A stretch of 24,266 nt of DNA. It comes from Atribacteria bacterium SCGC AAA255-N14. Its GTDB lineage: Bacteria; Atribacterota; JS1; SB-45; 34-128. This document shows positions 16,275 through 24,266 of this stretch, in pieces. A model generated the notes under the pieces. That model was given only the letters and a program-made list of their open reading frames with translations. It made no database searches and was not told the DNA's origin. Position 1 is the stretch's first letter. The number at the start of each line of letters is the position of its first letter. The stretch lies in NCBI GenBank assembly GCA_000405345.1, contig ASPC01000013.1:1-24266 (forward strand), written 5' to 3'. A program made the translations under genes and the position numbers.

Positions 16275-16823
16275 TCATTTTATTAAAGAAAATCCTAACT
16301 CAAAAGCTTTCAAATTGATGCTACCGCTATTTTTTGGTACTCTGTTTAATATTGCCTTTTTTATGCTATCCATACTAACAATCTTGCTAATACCAACTAA
16401 AGTGCCCAAAAAGCAAATATTTGTTGGCAATGTAGTTCCTAGCTCTTCTAGAACTATTCTAGTAAATGGAAAAACATGGACATTTTCACAATCAGGTATA
16501 AATTCATTTTTTATTAGAGATGAATCTAAAATAACCAAGCTATCTTTTTTTATCTTTTTGCTATATTTATCGTATGCTTGCTGAGATATGGAAACAAGGA
16601 TATCAGGGAGAGTCACTGAAAGGTCAAAAATTTCTTTTTTACTAGCAATGATTTCTGCGCTACTGGCTCCACCCCTTGCTTCTATGCCATGAGATTCTCC
16701 GGCAATAATGTTAAAACCATCCATCATTAAAGCTTCGGCTAAGATAATGCTGGCTAAAACTAAACCCTGTCCACCAGTCCCGCTAAATCTTATTTCAATT
16801 TTTTCCTGTTCTTTAAATTTCAT
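16275..16823 (-). CDS. korC: 2-oxoacid:ferredoxin oxidoreductase, gamma subunit
   Basis: The 182-residue gamma subunit begins with the family signature EIRFSGTGGQGLVLASIILAE and carries SHGIEARGGASSAEII. It forms the core of the Kor complex with alpha and beta, coupling CoA-dependent decarboxylation to ferredoxin. Its ATG overlaps the korB stop by four bases (ATGA), so translation is coupled. sucC follows after 33 bases. The link to sucCD favours 2-oxoglutarate as substrate; branched-chain oxoacids (Vor) are the alternative. Confidence 0.9.
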   Translation of the reverse strand: MKFKEQEKIEIRFSGTGGQGLVLASIILAEALMMDGFNIIAGESHGIEARGGASSAEIIASKKEIFDLSVTLPDILVSISQQAYDKYSKKIKKDSLVILDSSLIKNEFIPDCENVHVFPFTRIVLEELGTTLPTNICFLGTLVGISKIVSMDSIKKAILNRVPKNSGSINLKAFELGFSLIK

Positions 16824-17641
16824 TTTAGACTAACCTCTTCTTTAAAATTAGTGATTCGATCATATTCTTCTATATATTCAGGACGCTCTTTATCTACCAA
16901 GATTCCTCTTAATAATATATGCTCTAATTCTTCCTTGGAAAGTTGTTCGGCTTGTTTTTTAGTTATGGTCATTTCTTTTATTTTTTTAATCATTTCAGAA
17001 GGTTTGCTGTTTTTGTTCCTTCGACCAAATTGGGTAGGACAATTGGTTAATGCTTCGACCACTGAAAATCCTTTATGGGAAATTGCCTTAAGTATTAACT
17101 TTTCTAATTCCACTACATGGTAGATATCCCCTCGAGCAACAAAGGTGGCACCTGCTGCCTCTACCAGTTTACAGATATCCATCGGAGGTTCTATCATGCC
17201 AAAAGGAGCAGTGGATGCAAGATGACCCGGTTGGGTTGTGGGGGCATATTGACCACCGGTCATACCGTAAATTTCATTGATAGCAATAATGGCTGTCATA
17301 TCGATATTGCGACGCGCAGTGTGAATCAGATGGTTACCACCAATCGCAGCAGCATCACCATCTCCCATAAAAACAATCACCTTCAATTTGGGGTTAGCCA
17401 ATTTAATTCCTGTTGCAACAGTCAATGCCCTGCCGTGAGGAGTCCTAATGGATGGAAAATTGAGATATACAGGTAATCTTCCGGCACATCCAATAGCACA
17501 TACCATGATTGTTGTATTTCGATCTAATCCTAACTTATCGATTGCTCTAACCATTGCTGCCAGAGCAATGCCATGACCGCACCCGGAACAGGCAAAATGC
17601 GGAAACTGATCCAATCTTAAATATTTATCTAACTTACTCAT
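16820..17641 (-). CDS. korB: 2-oxoacid:ferredoxin oxidoreductase, beta (TPP) subunit
   Basis: The beta subunit binds thiamine diphosphate. The 273-residue protein shows HFACSGCGHGIALAA at the N-terminus, the magnesium-diphosphate motif GDGDAAAIGGNHLIHTARRN, and IAINEIYGMTGGQYAPTT, which is strongly characteristic of KorB-type proteins. There are no ferredoxin-type cysteine motifs because these reside in the separate delta subunit. It overlaps korA and korC by four bases each, which fixes both start and operon structure. The expected role is oxidation of 2-oxoglutarate to succinyl-CoA, reversible if ferredoxin is reduced enough. Confidence 0.93.
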   Translation of the reverse strand: MSKLDKYLRLDQFPHFACSGCGHGIALAAMVRAIDKLGLDRNTTIMVCAIGCAGRLPVYLNFPSIRTPHGRALTVATGIKLANPKLKVIVFMGDGDAAAIGGNHLIHTARRNIDMTAIIAINEIYGMTGGQYAPTTQPGHLASTAPFGMIEPPMDICKLVEAAGATFVARGDIYHVVELEKLILKAISHKGFSVVEALTNCPTQFGRRNKNSKPSEMIKKIKEMTITKKQAEQLSKEELEHILLRGILVDKERPEYIEEYDRITNFKEEVSLK

Positions 17642-18783
17642 TTTCCCCCTCTATCTATTTTTATAATTTGATGATATATTTCTTCAGCATACATGGGTAA
17701 ACCAGAAATTTTATTGAATTGAATGACCTCTGATGCCCCTTCAATTGACTGTCTCACCAAGCCGGCAAACTGACCTTCAAAATTCATTTCCGGTACCAAT
17801 ATTTTATCTACTCTACGGGCAACTTCTCTAACTTCTCTTTCCGGAAACGGCCAGATAGTGATAGGCCGAATAAAGTCAACTTTGATTCCATTTTTAATGG
17901 CCTTTTTTACTGCACCTTTTGCCGGTCTGGCAGTAGACCCGTAAGCCAAAACTGCAATTTTGGAGCCTTTCTCTTCCATTTTCTCTACCATAACAATATC
18001 ATCGTAATATTTTTTTAATTTATTGTTTATTCTTTTAATACAGTAATCGATAACCTCCGGTGCTAAATCGGGAACACCTTTATCCCCGTGAATCATCCCG
18101 GAAATATTGTACCGATAGCCACCACCCAAAGGAGGTAAAATTGGTATACCCGTGTTATCAACTTTATACGGGAGATATTCCTCTTGAGGGGGCGCGTCAG
18201 AACGTCGGTTGATAATTTCGAATGAATCTGATTCAGGAATGTTAATACTCTCTCTGATATGAGCTAATATTTCATCAGCTAAAATGACGACCGGAACCAT
18301 ATATTTTCCCGATAAATTAAATGCAGTAATGGTTAATTTATATGCTTCTTCAACGCTGGAAGGACAAAGTGCAATTCTCGGGCTTTCTCCATGAGATCCC
18401 CATTTGGTTTGCATAATATCTCCTTGTTGGGGTTTGGTTGCACCTCCTGTGCTTGGACCTACCCTTTGAGCATTGTAGATAACAATCGGTATTTCAACCA
18501 TTGCAGCATAACCTAAAAGTTCCTGCATAAGGCTAAAACCGGGTCCGGAAGTTGCCGTCATCGCCTTTTTCCCGGCAGCTGATGCACCAATGATGGCTCC
18601 AATACTTGCTATTTCATCTTCCATCTGAATAAACCTTCCTCCCACAGAAGGTAATTTTTTTGATAAAATTTCAATTGTTTCTGTAGACGGAGTTATAGGA
18701 TATCCAGCGACTACTTTTACGCCGGCAATAAGTGCTGCTTCTGCAACAGCCTGATTTCCTTGCATTAAAACTTTATTATTCAT
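17638..18783 (-). CDS. korA: 2-oxoacid:ferredoxin oxidoreductase, alpha subunit
   Basis: The 381-residue alpha subunit carries the pyrimidine-binding signature VVAGYPITPSTETIEIL (residues about 24-40) and SGPGFSLMQELLGYAAMVEIP. Unlike some KorA proteins, it is not fused to gamma. Domain II follows, with AVLAYGSTARPAKGAV near residue 273. The ATG overlaps the korD stop (ATGA). The PITPSTE motif and neighbouring sucCD support the 2-oxoglutarate enzyme, but 2-oxoisovalerate enzymes share this layout. Confidence 0.92.
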   Translation of the reverse strand: MNNKVLMQGNQAVAEAALIAGVKVVAGYPITPSTETIEILSKKLPSVGGRFIQMEDEIASIGAIIGASAAGKKAMTATSGPGFSLMQELLGYAAMVEIPIVIYNAQRVGPSTGGATKPQQGDIMQTKWGSHGESPRIALCPSSVEEAYKLTITAFNLSGKYMVPVVILADEILAHIRESINIPESDSFEIINRRSDAPPQEEYLPYKVDNTGIPILPPLGGGYRYNISGMIHGDKGVPDLAPEVIDYCIKRINNKLKKYYDDIVMVEKMEEKGSKIAVLAYGSTARPAKGAVKKAIKNGIKVDFIRPITIWPFPEREVREVARRVDKILVPEMNFEGQFAGLVRQSIEGASEVIQFNKISGLPMYAEEIYHQIIKIDRGGK

Positions 18784-18974
18784 TTTTTTATCACCTCTAC
18801 TTCAATTGCTAAATCAGGGCATCTTAATTCGCATAATTTACATCTAGTGCATAACTTCTTATCGATCAATCTTGGATAACCTTCTTCATCTGAAGTTAAA
18901 GCATTACTTGGACATAAATCAATGCAAATATTACATTTTTTACACCATTTTTTATTCACATTAATTAATGACAT
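18780..18974 (-). CDS. korD: 2-oxoacid:ferredoxin oxidoreductase, delta (ferredoxin) subunit
   Basis: A 64-residue two-cluster ferredoxin: CKKCNICIDLCP and CTRCKLCELRCP each give a full Cys-x2-Cys-x2-Cys-x3-Cys-Pro motif. It passes electrons from the TPP site to free ferredoxin. GAGGGAGTAAAT precedes the ATG, the best ribosome site in the operon, as expected for the first structural gene. It starts 148 bases after the gntR stop, room for a separate promoter, although none is obvious. Confidence 0.93.
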   Translation of the reverse strand: MSLINVNKKWCKKCNICIDLCPSNALTSDEEGYPRLIDKKLCTRCKLCELRCPDLAIEVEVIKK

Positions 18975-19122
18975 ATTTACTCCCTCGGTTATATATATTT
19001 CATACTAAATATTTAAATATTTTTTTAAACATGTATTTTACCTTAATTATAATTATTTCCATTCAATCCATCTTTAAGAATTATATCGCAATAGATAATC
19101 GTAGGAATATTCCCAAATGGAT

Positions 19123-19815
19123 TTAACTTTGCCTAGTATTATTTTCATTTTCTTCTTTTGCTACATTTTTTAATATGTTAATTACTGTATTTTCCATATG
19201 TATCTGGCTTAATTTATCTGCTTCTTCTGAATTATGTTTTTTTAAAGATTCCATAATTTTTTGATGTTCCTCTAAAGAGCATTCCAATCTTCCAGGGACA
19301 CTAAGAGACTTAATTCGAAATCTATAAATGAAACTACCTAAATTATCACGTATTTGAATTATCCATTTATTCCCACAGATATTTAATATAAGATCATGGA
19401 ATTCATCATCTGCTTTGCAATAAGATGATAAATTTTCTTTGCTAACATGGAGACTCATTTGTGCAACAACATTCTCTAATTCACCTATTTCTTGTCGGTT
19501 AATTTTTTTAGCAGTAATACGAGCAGCTAATCCTTCCAATACTCCACGAATTTGTAAAACTTCCTTTACATCTTCGGGAAAAACTTCGGTCACAACCATT
19601 GTCTGATTTGGAGTCGTCTTTACAAATCCTTCAGCTACTAATTTTTGCATAGCTTCTCTAACCGGAGTTCTACTTACCTGCATTTTTTCAGCAATTTTAT
19701 TTTCTAATAATTTAGTTCCTGGCTCTAAAAATCCTTTAATAATCGCTTCTTTCAACACGCGATAAACCTTTTGGTTTAATAATTCATACCCTTCTATCTT
19801 TAAATTATTTTCCAT
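19123..19815 (-). CDS. GntR-family transcriptional regulator, FCD (FadR) subfamily
   Basis: The 230-residue protein has an N-terminal winged helix (residues about 10-75; KIAEKMQVSRTPVREAMQKL is the recognition region). An all-helical FCD ligand domain follows, with metal-site residues seen in DDEFHDLIL, EEHQKIMES and SQIHMENT. FCD regulators usually sense small carboxylates or sugar acids, which suits the adjacent oxoacid genes. It heads the kor-suc-larA-AOR group and is probably its local repressor, relieved by an oxo- or hydroxyacid (inference). A relic of a paralogue precedes the fumarase operon. A palindromic candidate operator overlaps its own promoter region. Confidence 0.92.
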   Translation of the reverse strand: MENNLKIEGYELLNQKVYRVLKEAIIKGFLEPGTKLLENKIAEKMQVSRTPVREAMQKLVAEGFVKTTPNQTMVVTEVFPEDVKEVLQIRGVLEGLAARITAKKINRQEIGELENVVAQMSLHVSKENLSSYCKADDEFHDLILNICGNKWIIQIRDNLGSFIYRFRIKSLSVPGRLECSLEEHQKIMESLKKHNSEEADKLSQIHMENTVINILKNVAKEENENNTRQS

Positions 19816-19883
19816 CTTTTTATTTTTCCCTCTAGTAAAAATAATTAATTGTTTATCGGCAAAATATAAACGGGATTTAAAAT

Positions 19884-19896
19884 TGTATACATTATA
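19884..19896 (-). promoter_or_regulatory. Candidate GntR operator overlapping a -10 box
   Basis: TGTATACA (19884-19891) is a perfect palindrome inside TTGTATACAT, close to the TTGTATACAA-like sites bound by many FCD regulators. On the minus strand it immediately follows and overlaps by one base a TATAAT (19891-19896), about 70 bases before the gntR start. This placement would give autorepression. No good -35 box was found. Confidence 0.45.
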
Positions 19897-20051
19897 CTTT
19901 ATTCTATATATAGCATTATACTACATGTTTTTCAAAAATCCTTCTTTTTTTAAAAAATATTTTAAATTTTTTTCATATTTTTTCTAAAAGTTTCTGTAAC
20001 CCTTATTTTAATTGCTCTTCTTGATAAGAGAAAAATGTGGAAAAATGCTGG

Positions 20052-20121
20052 ATTCCCTCTTTCGAGGGAATGACAATTGGTTGTAGATGGTTGTAGGGGC
20101 ACGATACATCGTGCCCCTACA
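20052..20121. repeat. Two intergenic hairpin repeats between argH and gntR
   Basis: ATTCCCTC (20052-20059) and GAGGGAAT (20064-20071) form a stem with a four-base loop. TGTAGGGGCACGAT (20092-20105) and ATCGTGCCCCTACA (20108-20121) form a 14-bp perfect stem with a two-base loop. Both are GC-richer than the surroundings and look like dispersed intergenic repeat units. They lie just past the argH stop and could act as terminators or mRNA-end stabilisers, but a proper T run is missing. Confidence 0.8.
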
Positions 20122-20169
20122 TTACTGTTTTATTTACTTATTGGGTTATAATCATACTTAATTTAATCA

Positions 20170-21552
20170 TTATTTTTCTTCTAATATCTGCTTGGCTTTC
20201 TGGATAGATTCTTTAACTCTATTTAAAGAAGTCCCTCCAAAAGAATCCTTGGCCTCAACAGCAGACATAGGTTTTATAATTTCTAAAGTTTTTTTATTGA
20301 AACTTTTATGAAATGATTTTAATTCCGATATAACTAAGTCTTCTAAAAGTTTCTTGTTTTCCAAACAATAAATAACCATGCTGCCTACTAATTTATGGGC
20401 TTCTCTAAAAGTTAAACCCTTCTTTACCAAATAATCTGCTAATTCGGTAGCGGTAGAAAAATCACCCTTGGTGCTCTTCTCCATCTTTTCTTTATTAATC
20501 TGCATGGTCTCTATCATCTTACTCATTAAGAATAAAGAAGTTTCCAAAGTAGATACAGTATCAAATAAAGGTTCTTTATCTTCCTGCATATCATGATTAT
20601 AAGCCAGGGGTAAGGCTTTCATCATAGTTAGAAGATTTATTAAATTTCCATAGATCCGCCCGGTTTTTCCTCTGATTAATTCTGCGGCATCGGGATTTTT
20701 CTTTTGGGGCATAATACTGCTTCCGGTACAAAATGAATCATCCAATTCAATAAAATTAAATTCTTGCGAAGACCATAAAACTAATTCTTCTCCTAAGCGG
20801 CTTAAATGCATCATCAGGATAGCTGAAGCAGACAAAAATTCTAAAATAAAATCTCTATCACTTACCGCATCAAGACTATTCTCTGAAATTCCGCTAAAAC
20901 CAAGTTGTGAAGCTACAAATTCTCTATCAATAGGAAAAGAAGTGCCTGCTAAAGCAGCAGAGCCCAGGGGTAAAACATCAATTCTTTTATATAAATCTTG
21001 CATCCTTCCCTTATCCCGTTCAAACATATAAAAATAAGCCATAAGATGATGAGAAAAAAGAAGGGGCTGAGCATGCTGAAGATGGGTATATCCTGGCATA
21101 ATTATCCCTAAATTTTTCTGAGCAGATGACAAAAGTGATTTCTGTAAGTCTTTAAGTAAATCCTGGGTTTTTAGATCTTCTTCTTTTAAATACATCCGCT
21201 CATCAAGAGCTATCTGATCATTTCTGCTTCGAGCAGTGTGTAACTTCCCAGCCACAACCCCTATCTTTTCTTTTAACTTATTCTCTACCCAGGAATGAAT
21301 ATCTTCTGCTTCCCCAGCAGCAATTTCTAATTTGTTCTCTTGCATTTCTTTAAGGATTTGCTTTAGTCCCTCAACAATTTTATCTTTTTCTTCTTTAATG
21401 ATAATTTTACATTTCCCTAACATCTGAGCGTGGGCAATACTCCCTAAGAGATCGTATTTTACTAATTTTTTATCAAAAGAGAGGGAAGAAATAAATTTTT
21501 CCATCTCTTTATTTGTACTTTTTTTAAATCTTCCACCCCATAGCTTTTCCAT
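20170..21552 (-). CDS. argH: Argininosuccinate lyase
   Basis: ArgH splits argininosuccinate to arginine and fumarate, the last step of the pathway. The protein is 460 residues from ATG 21552 (MEKLWGGRF, the family's usual start); a GTG at 21567 is in frame but less likely. The superfamily signature GSSIMPQKKNPDAAELIRGK contains the catalytic serine loop, and TARSRNDQIALD and HTHLQHAQP-like GYTHLQHAQPLLF hold substrate contacts. Its ribosome site (GGTGAAG) lies in a GC-rich repeat unit inserted in the argG-argH spacer. The fumarate it releases could feed the fumarase encoded in the same window. Confidence 0.96.
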   Translation of the reverse strand: MEKLWGGRFKKSTNKEMEKFISSLSFDKKLVKYDLLGSIAHAQMLGKCKIIIKEEKDKIVEGLKQILKEMQENKLEIAAGEAEDIHSWVENKLKEKIGVVAGKLHTARSRNDQIALDERMYLKEEDLKTQDLLKDLQKSLLSSAQKNLGIIMPGYTHLQHAQPLLFSHHLMAYFYMFERDKGRMQDLYKRIDVLPLGSAALAGTSFPIDREFVASQLGFSGISENSLDAVSDRDFILEFLSASAILMMHLSRLGEELVLWSSQEFNFIELDDSFCTGSSIMPQKKNPDAAELIRGKTGRIYGNLINLLTMMKALPLAYNHDMQEDKEPLFDTVSTLETSLFLMSKMIETMQINKEKMEKSTKGDFSTATELADYLVKKGLTFREAHKLVGSMVIYCLENKKLLEDLVISELKSFHKSFNKKTLEIIKPMSAVEAKDSFGGTSLNRVKESIQKAKQILEEK

Positions 21553-21572
21553 TATCTTCACCCCCACCTTAA

Positions 21573-21655
21573 TCCTCCCCCCTCAAGGAGGAGGAAATAA
21601 TAGCTAACTAAACAAAATAAAACCTGTAACTTGAAACTTGCAACCTGAAACTTAT
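21573..21655. repeat. Repeat-like filler in the argG-argH spacer
   Basis: TCCTCC (21573-21578) and GGAGGA (21587-21592) form a GC-rich hairpin. Next to it (about 21612-21655) are tandem near-copies of a word like AACCTGTAACTTG, AAACTTGCAACCTG. These look like dispersed intergenic repeat words rather than gene remnants. On the minus strand they lie between argG and argH and would be part of the mRNA. Confidence 0.55.
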
Positions 21656-21707
21656 TACTAATTACATGTTACTAATCACTGTATTTCTATACGCCAAACG
21701 CTCTACG

Positions 21708-22916
21708 CTATTTATTTTTCCTGCTTACCGAAGAATACACTTTGGTAGGCAGACCCCAGAGTTCTATAAATCCCTTAGCAAAATCCTGGTTGAAAGTATC
21801 ACCCTGGTCATAAGTAGCCAAATTAAAATCATAGAGAGAATTTTTAGATTTTCTTCCTACTACCACACAATTACCTTTAAATAATTTTACTTTTATGGTC
21901 CCGTTTACCTTATCTTTAATTACTTTTACAAAACCATCCAACGCCTCTTTTAAGGCAGAAAACCATAGTCCATAGTAGGTTAATTCAGAATATTTTTGAG
22001 AAATAATCTGTTTAAAATGAAATAATTCTCGAGGATAAACCAAACCTTCCAGGGATTGATATGCCTTTAATAAGATAATTGCCCCTGGACATTCATAGAT
22101 TTCTCGAGATTTAATTCCTACCAGTCTATTCTCTACCATATCTACTCTGCCTACTCCATTTTCTCCTCCAATTTTATTTAAACTCAAAATTAAATTTACC
22201 AGAGACATCTTCTCTCCATTTATACTCTGCGGTACTCCTTTTTCAAAATATATTTCCAGATAAGTTGGTTTGTCAGGAGCCTTTTCCGGGCTTATCGTCC
22301 ATTCGTAAACTCCTTTTTCCGGTGGCTCTACAGAGGGATCCTCTAAAACCCCACACTCACATGATCTTCCCCATAAATTCTGATCCACACTGTATGGATT
22401 TTCCACATCTACGGGAACAGGAATATTATATTTTTTGGCATATTCAATTTCTTCTTCCCGGGTAAACCCCCATTCTCGAGCCGGAGCGATTACCTGCAAT
22501 TTTGGGTTTAAAGCAGCGATAGATACTTCAAATCTTACTTGATCATTACCTTTGCCGGTACAGCCATGAACAATAGCTTCCGCCTGTTCTTTCTCGGCAA
22601 TCTCAACCATAATTTTGGAAATTAAGGGTCGAGAATAAGCTGTAGCTAAAGGGTATTTTGACTCATAAACCGCACCTGCTTGCAGCCCCGGTAGAACATA
22701 TTCCTTTGCAAATTCTTCTTTGGCATCAATAACATAAGATTTACTCGCTCCAACTTTAAGAGCTTTTTCTTTTACATATTCTAAATCACTATTCTGACCC
22801 ACGTCAACTGCTACTGCAATTACTTCATCACAATAATTTTCTTTTAGCCATTTGATGGCTACTGAAGTATCCAATCCTCCTGAATAAGCCAATACTACTT
22901 TTTTCATTTTTTTCAT
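21708..22916 (-). CDS. argG: Argininosuccinate synthase
   Basis: ArgG joins citrulline and aspartate with ATP. The 402-residue protein starts [20 protein letters not shown], carrying the SGGLDTS pyrophosphate loop (residues 12-18). [13 protein letters not shown], the aspartate/citrulline site, and the nucleotide-domain NIPVPVD are typical. The start is the first of two close ATGs, nine bases after AAGGAG. argD ends 26 bases upstream and argH begins 155 bases downstream, so argDGH form one transcript. C-terminus is intact. Confidence 0.97.
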   Translation of the reverse strand: MKKMKKVVLAYSGGLDTSVAIKWLKENYCDEVIAVAVDVGQNSDLEYVKEKALKVGASKSYVIDAKEEFAKEYVLPGLQAGAVYESKYPLATAYSRPLISKIMVEIAEKEQAEAIVHGCTGKGNDQVRFEVSIAALNPKLQVIAPAREWGFTREEEIEYAKKYNIPVPVDVENPYSVDQNLWGRSCECGVLEDPSVEPPEKGVYEWTISPEKAPDKPTYLEIYFEKGVPQSINGEKMSLVNLILSLNKIGGENGVGRVDMVENRLVGIKSREIYECPGAIILLKAYQSLEGLVYPRELFHFKQIISQKYSELTYYGLWFSALKEALDGFVKVIKDKVNGTIKVKLFKGNCVVVGRKSKNSLYDFNLATYDQGDTFNQDFAKGFIELWGLPTKVYSSVSRKNK

Positions 22917-22942
22917 TTTTCTATACTCCTTTTTATTTTTTA

Positions 22943-24133
22943 TTATTTTATTTTAAAAATTTTATCTAAAACTTCTATTAGATAATCTATTTCTTCTTCC
23001 TTTACAATTAACGGCGGTAAGAAGCGTAAAACATTACCCGCTGTACAATTAATTAATACCCCTTTTTCTAAGCACTTTTTTACTACCTCCGGACCATCTT
23101 TTTTTATTTCTAATCCCACCATTAGACCTATTATTCTTACTTCTTTAATAAATTTAGGATACTTTTCTTTAAGTTCTTCTATTTTCTTTTTAAAATACTC
23201 TCCTTTCTCTTTGCATTTTGTTATTAAATTTTCTTCTTGTAAAGCCTTTAAAAAAGCAATTGCTGCTGCGCAAGCCACTGGATTACCCCCAAAAGTAGTT
23301 CCGTGATCACCGGGTTTAAAAAAGGAGGCTACTTTCTCTTTGGCAATCAAAGCTCCGATAGGTATTCCTCCTCCTAAGGATTTAGCAAGAGTTAAGATAT
23401 CCGGCTCTACATTGTAATATTGGTAGGCAAATATTTTTCCGGTTCTTCCTAAACCACATTGGATTTCATCAAAAATTAATAACATATCCTTTTTGTCGCA
23501 TAACTCTCTTAATCCTTCTATAAATTCTTTACTGGCAATATTAATTCCGCCCTCACCCTGAATCGGTTCTACTATAATTGCTGCTACCTGATCATCAACT
23601 ACTTCTTTAACTGAATTAAGATCATTAAATATAGCTTGCTTAAATTTAGGCAAAAGAGGAAGATAATCTTTCTGATATTTATATTTTCCAGTTGCTGCTA
23701 AAGTACCAATGGTTCTTCCGTGAAAGGAATTTTTCATATAGATTATCTTGTGCCTATCTTTACCTTGATCTTTAAAATATTTAACTGCAATCTTAATAGC
23801 GCCTTCATTTACCTCTGCTCCACTATTACCAAAAAATACTTTATCCCCACAAGAAATTTCCACCAACATTTGAGCTAAAATTATCTGTGGTTCGCTATAA
23901 TAAAGATTGGAACAATGAATTAATTTTTCTGCCTGATTTTTAATAGCCTGAACTAATTTAGGATGACTGTATCCCAGGGCATTTACTGCTATACCACCGA
24001 TAAAATCGTAGTATTGTTTTCCTTCCAAATCCCATACCTTCATCCCCTCGCCTTTGTCTAATATCATCGCCGGTCTGGTATATGTCTGCATCAAATATTT
24101 TTTTTCATTTTCTATTAATTGTTTAGTTCTCAT
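22943..24133 (-). CDS. argD: Acetylornithine aminotransferase
   Basis: ArgD converts N-acetylglutamate semialdehyde to N-acetylornithine with PLP. The 396-residue class III aminotransferase shows GSGxE-like [24 protein letters not shown], the PLP aspartate in [15 protein letters not shown], and the Schiff-base lysine in [15 protein letters not shown]. The ATG has an AAGGAGG ribosome site. The argB tail lies only 67 bases upstream on the same strand (stop at 24201-24203), the normal argB-argD operon junction. This is the main evidence that the right-hand argB copy is the native one. Confidence 0.95.
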   Translation of the reverse strand: MRTKQLIENEKKYLMQTYTRPAMILDKGEGMKVWDLEGKQYYDFIGGIAVNALGYSHPKLVQAIKNQAEKLIHCSNLYYSEPQIILAQMLVEISCGDKVFFGNSGAEVNEGAIKIAVKYFKDQGKDRHKIIYMKNSFHGRTIGTLAATGKYKYQKDYLPLLPKFKQAIFNDLNSVKEVVDDQVAAIIVEPIQGEGGINIASKEFIEGLRELCDKKDMLLIFDEIQCGLGRTGKIFAYQYYNVEPDILTLAKSLGGGIPIGALIAKEKVASFFKPGDHGTTFGGNPVACAAAIAFLKALQEENLITKCKEKGEYFKKKIEELKEKYPKFIKEVRIIGLMVGLEIKKDGPEVVKKCLEKGVLINCTAGNVLRFLPPLIVKEEEIDYLIEVLDKIFKIK

Positions 24134-24171
24134 AACCTTTGGTCCTCCTTATTTAATATCTATAATGGTGA

Positions 24172-24266
24172 CTATACAAATTTTATTTAGATTACACTAA
24201 TTAAGGGATAATTTCTGTTCCTATTCCACTATCGGTAAACAACTCTAACAAAACAGAGTGAGTATG
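24172..24266 (-). repeat. Inverted repeat arm B (runs off right edge)
   Basis: Reverse complement of 4088-4182 with no mismatch over 95 bases, continuing to the last base of the window, so the true repeat is longer. At its inner end, base 24171 is A where the other copy implies G, then six more bases match before divergence. Confidence 0.97.
24201..24266 (-). CDS. argB: Acetylglutamate kinase, C-terminal end (partial, second copy)
   Basis: The last 21 codons and TAA stop of an argB gene, reading HTHSVLLELFTDSGIGTEIIP, identical to the C-terminus of the complete copy at 3272-4153. The rest lies beyond the right edge. It is followed at a natural distance by argD, suggesting that this is the chromosomal context of argB and that the other copy has been joined to the wrong sequence. 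Confidence 0.93.
   Translation of the reverse strand, partial: HTHSVLLELFTDSGIGTEIIP

Noticed and set aside
19104..19113. Palindrome GGAATATTCC between gntR and korD
   Set aside because: Short and AT-centred; could be an operator for korD but there is no second copy or promoter to support it.

Overview
The window is AT-rich bacterial DNA with tungsten and ferredoxin enzymes, a 2-oxoacid:ferredoxin oxidoreductase and a T-box leader. This points to a strict anaerobe with Firmicutes-like regulation. Atribacterota (OP9/JS1) or a deep clostridial relative would fit, but this is inferred from gene style, not from a marker gene. No rRNA, tRNA or CRISPR array was seen. Several genes are broken, which suggests either a decaying locus or a draft or single-cell assembly.

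Left arm (1-4182, + strand): the end of an insertion sequence with a partial transposase, a good promoter, a T-box leader carrying two antiterminator/terminator modules, then argC-argJ-argB. Immediately after argB the sequence switches to minus-strand genes. From here to the right end every gene is on the minus strand. Read in its own direction (right to left) the order is: argB tail, argD, argG, argH, a GntR regulator, korDABC, sucC (frameshifted), sucD, a lactate-racemase-family gene (larA), a tungsten aldehyde oxidoreductase with a small ferredoxin, relics of ridA and larA, a 2-hydroxyacid dehydrogenase, a nonsense-interrupted asparaginase, a relic of a second gntR, fumarase alpha and beta, malic enzyme, and a truncated second larA.

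The main structural point is that the last 95 bases of the window are an exact inverted copy of the argB 3' end (4088-4182). At the right end the argB tail runs naturally into argD. At 4183 the same argB tail runs into a larA gene broken in mid-reading-frame, with a short microhomology. The native order is therefore probably T-box-argCJBDGH as one operon. The left arm is joined by a fold-back inversion, either a real rearrangement or an amplification/assembly chimera.

Functionally the window holds almost all of arginine synthesis from N-acetylglutamate (argF is not visible) and two catabolic modules built from partial TCA chemistry. Kor and SucCD convert 2-oxoglutarate to succinate with ATP and reduced ferredoxin; fumarase and malic enzyme convert fumarate to pyruvate. 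Each module begins with a gntR gene (one intact, one relic) and ends with a larA paralogue, so they look like sister units. The larA proteins may racemise hydroxyacids that feed these pathways, such as malate or 2-hydroxyglutarate; that is inference.
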